In this document: positions 21,993 to 22,826 of the stretch, in pieces
Position numbering within the stretch: position 1 is the stretch's first letter
Layout: every line of letters begins with the position of its first letter
DNA from: Atopobium sp. UBA2090
GTDB lineage: Bacteria > Actinomycetota > Coriobacteriia > Coriobacteriales > Atopobiaceae
NCBI GenBank assembly: GCA_002331575.1
Contig: DCZG01000004.1
Span: forward strand, 15,773-38,598
DNA: 22,826 bases
Direction of reading: 5' to 3'
Translations under genes and position numbers: made by a program
The notes under the pieces: generated by a model
What the model was told of the DNA's origin: nothing
What the model saw: only the letters and a program-made list of their open reading frames with translations
Databases searched by the model: none

Positions 21993-22730
21993 TCACCACA
22001 CGCGGGCGAGGGCACAGGCGGTCACCGACAGGGCACCTCGCGAGAGGAGCGTGCGCGTGGCCTCGCGAACCGAGGCACCAGTCGTGACCACGTCATCGAG
22101 CAGGAGCAGATGCATGCCCGCGACCTCATCCGTCACGCGAATGGAGCCGCCGAGGTTGGCAGAACGCTCTTCTCGACCAAGGATGCGTTGGTCACGCGCG
22201 TGCTCACGCACGAGCACGTCATGGAGGGGCAGGCCCGTCTCGGCGCAGAGGGCATGCGAGACAAGATCCATGTGATCGAAGCCGCGCCTCGCAAATGCCG
22301 CTGACGTCGATGGCACGAAACACACCGCATCCACAATCGAGGGGTCATAGCGAGGCAGACCGTCCGTCCCCGGCCAGGCCGAGGCCTCCTCGAGTGCCGT
22401 GAGCATGGCCATGGCCATCACGGGCGCGAGTCGGAGCTCGTGGGCGTCCTTGAGGCAGGTGACCATGCGGGCCGCAGTGTCCTCGAAGCCCATCGCGCAG
22501 ACCACGGCGCGGGTCTCCCAGTCGCGACCGCACTCGGTGCAGGTGAGATGGCCGAAGGGGGCGCCGCAGGTGGGGCAGGCCCACCGCTGACAGATCCAGG
22601 GCAGGCTGTCCCTGCACTCATCGCACACAAGCTCCCCGGGCATGTCACAGCCGACGCAGCGCGTGGGCCAGACCAGCTCGGTCGCGCCCTCTGCGATCCC
22701 CCGGACGAGCTCTGTGCCTCGAATGCGCAT
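21993..22730 (-). CDS. comFC: ComF family protein (ComFC-like phosphoribosyltransferase fold)
   Basis: A 245-residue protein. The N-terminus carries zinc-binding Cys pairs (CVGC, CDEC, CPTC, CTEC). The C-terminal phosphoribosyltransferase fold has FVPSTSAAFARRGFDHMDLVSHALC, LGREERSANLGGSIRV and the PRPP-loop motif HLLLLDDVVTTGASV. ComFC works with the ComFA helicase in natural DNA uptake in Gram-positive bacteria; here no comFA is visible, though the window ends about 100 bases upstream. ATG 22730 is the first usable start but has a strong hairpin three bases upstream and no clear Shine-Dalgarno, so the true start is somewhat uncertain. The gene ends about 55 bases before the structured RNA. 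Confidence 0.9.
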   Translation of the reverse strand: MRIRGTELVRGIAEGATELVWPTRCVGCDMPGELVCDECRDSLPWICQRWACPTCGAPFGHLTCTECGRDWETRAVVCAMGFEDTAARMVTCLKDAHELRLAPVMAMAMLTALEEASAWPGTDGLPRYDPSIVDAVCFVPSTSAAFARRGFDHMDLVSHALCAETGLPLHDVLVREHARDQRILGREERSANLGGSIRVTDEVAGMHLLLLDDVVTTGASVREATRTLLSRGALSVTACALARVW

Positions 22731-22732
22731 AC

Positions 22733-22761
22733 GACCCCCGTCAGCAGTGCGGACGGGGGTC
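22733..22761. terminator. Strong hairpin at the comFC start
   Basis: GACCCCCGTC (22733-22742) and GACGGGGGTC (22752-22761) form a perfect 10-bp stem with a 9-base loop. On the minus strand it ends just before the comFC ATG. It could end an upstream gene or fold in the comFC leader. No U-tract. Confidence 0.55.
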
Positions 22762-22826
22762 GCCTTCTCGAGGAGGAGGATACCACGAGGCGACGTGGAA
22801 TGACGTGGAATAGGGGACAGGTTGCT

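Overview
This window is GC-rich chromosomal DNA that most resembles a Coriobacteriia genome, probably Atopobiaceae/Olsenella-like. That placement is an inference from protein style, the GC-rich hairpin terminators and the comFC / structured RNA / hpf neighbourhood; no 16S gene is present to confirm it.

Layout. (1) 1-2174, minus: most of a DUF2339-type polytopic membrane protein running off the left edge, with a 19-bp perfect operator-like palindrome upstream. (2) 2441-3820, minus: an AAA_14/DUF4143 ATPase with an AT-rich promoter region. (3) 4071-6106, plus: a LytTR response regulator and GHKL sensor kinase in a 4-bp-overlap operon. (4) 6203-9340, minus: a large double-anchored GH3 glycoside hydrolase with permuted domain order. 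(5) 9617-10200, minus: a frameshifted maltose/galactoside-type O-acetyltransferase. (6) 10350-13276: a small accessory island with a decayed tyrosine integrase, a SIMPL (DUF541) protein and an Abi_2 (AbiD/AbiF-type) HEPN protein. It is bracketed by two near-identical terminator repeats and lies beside the 3' end of tRNA-Thr(CGU). (7) 13433-14623, minus: one polypeptide joining a DUF523/TudS-type desulfidase domain to a purine nucleoside phosphorylase. Four 14-bp palindromic boxes spaced 30/31/30 bp lie upstream. (8) 14909-15784, minus: a membrane-anchored extracytoplasmic protein.

(9) 15987-22730, minus, is a long co-directional block: comFC, a roughly 255-nt structured RNA that fits the raiA motif by position and architecture, a solute-binding lipoprotein, hpf (raiA protein), degV, a beta-hydroxyacid dehydrogenase, a small membrane protein, a NYN-OST-HTH putative RNase and a HEAT-repeat protein. 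Gaps from degV onward are short, including an 11-bp hpf/degV overlap, which suggests cotranscription and links ribosome hibernation with RNA-handling functions.

The strongest leads are the TudS-PNP fusion with its phased operator array, the raiA-like RNA (which carries a 14-nt string identical to the 16S decoding region), and the SIMPL-Abi island with a hairpin array directly after the abi gene.
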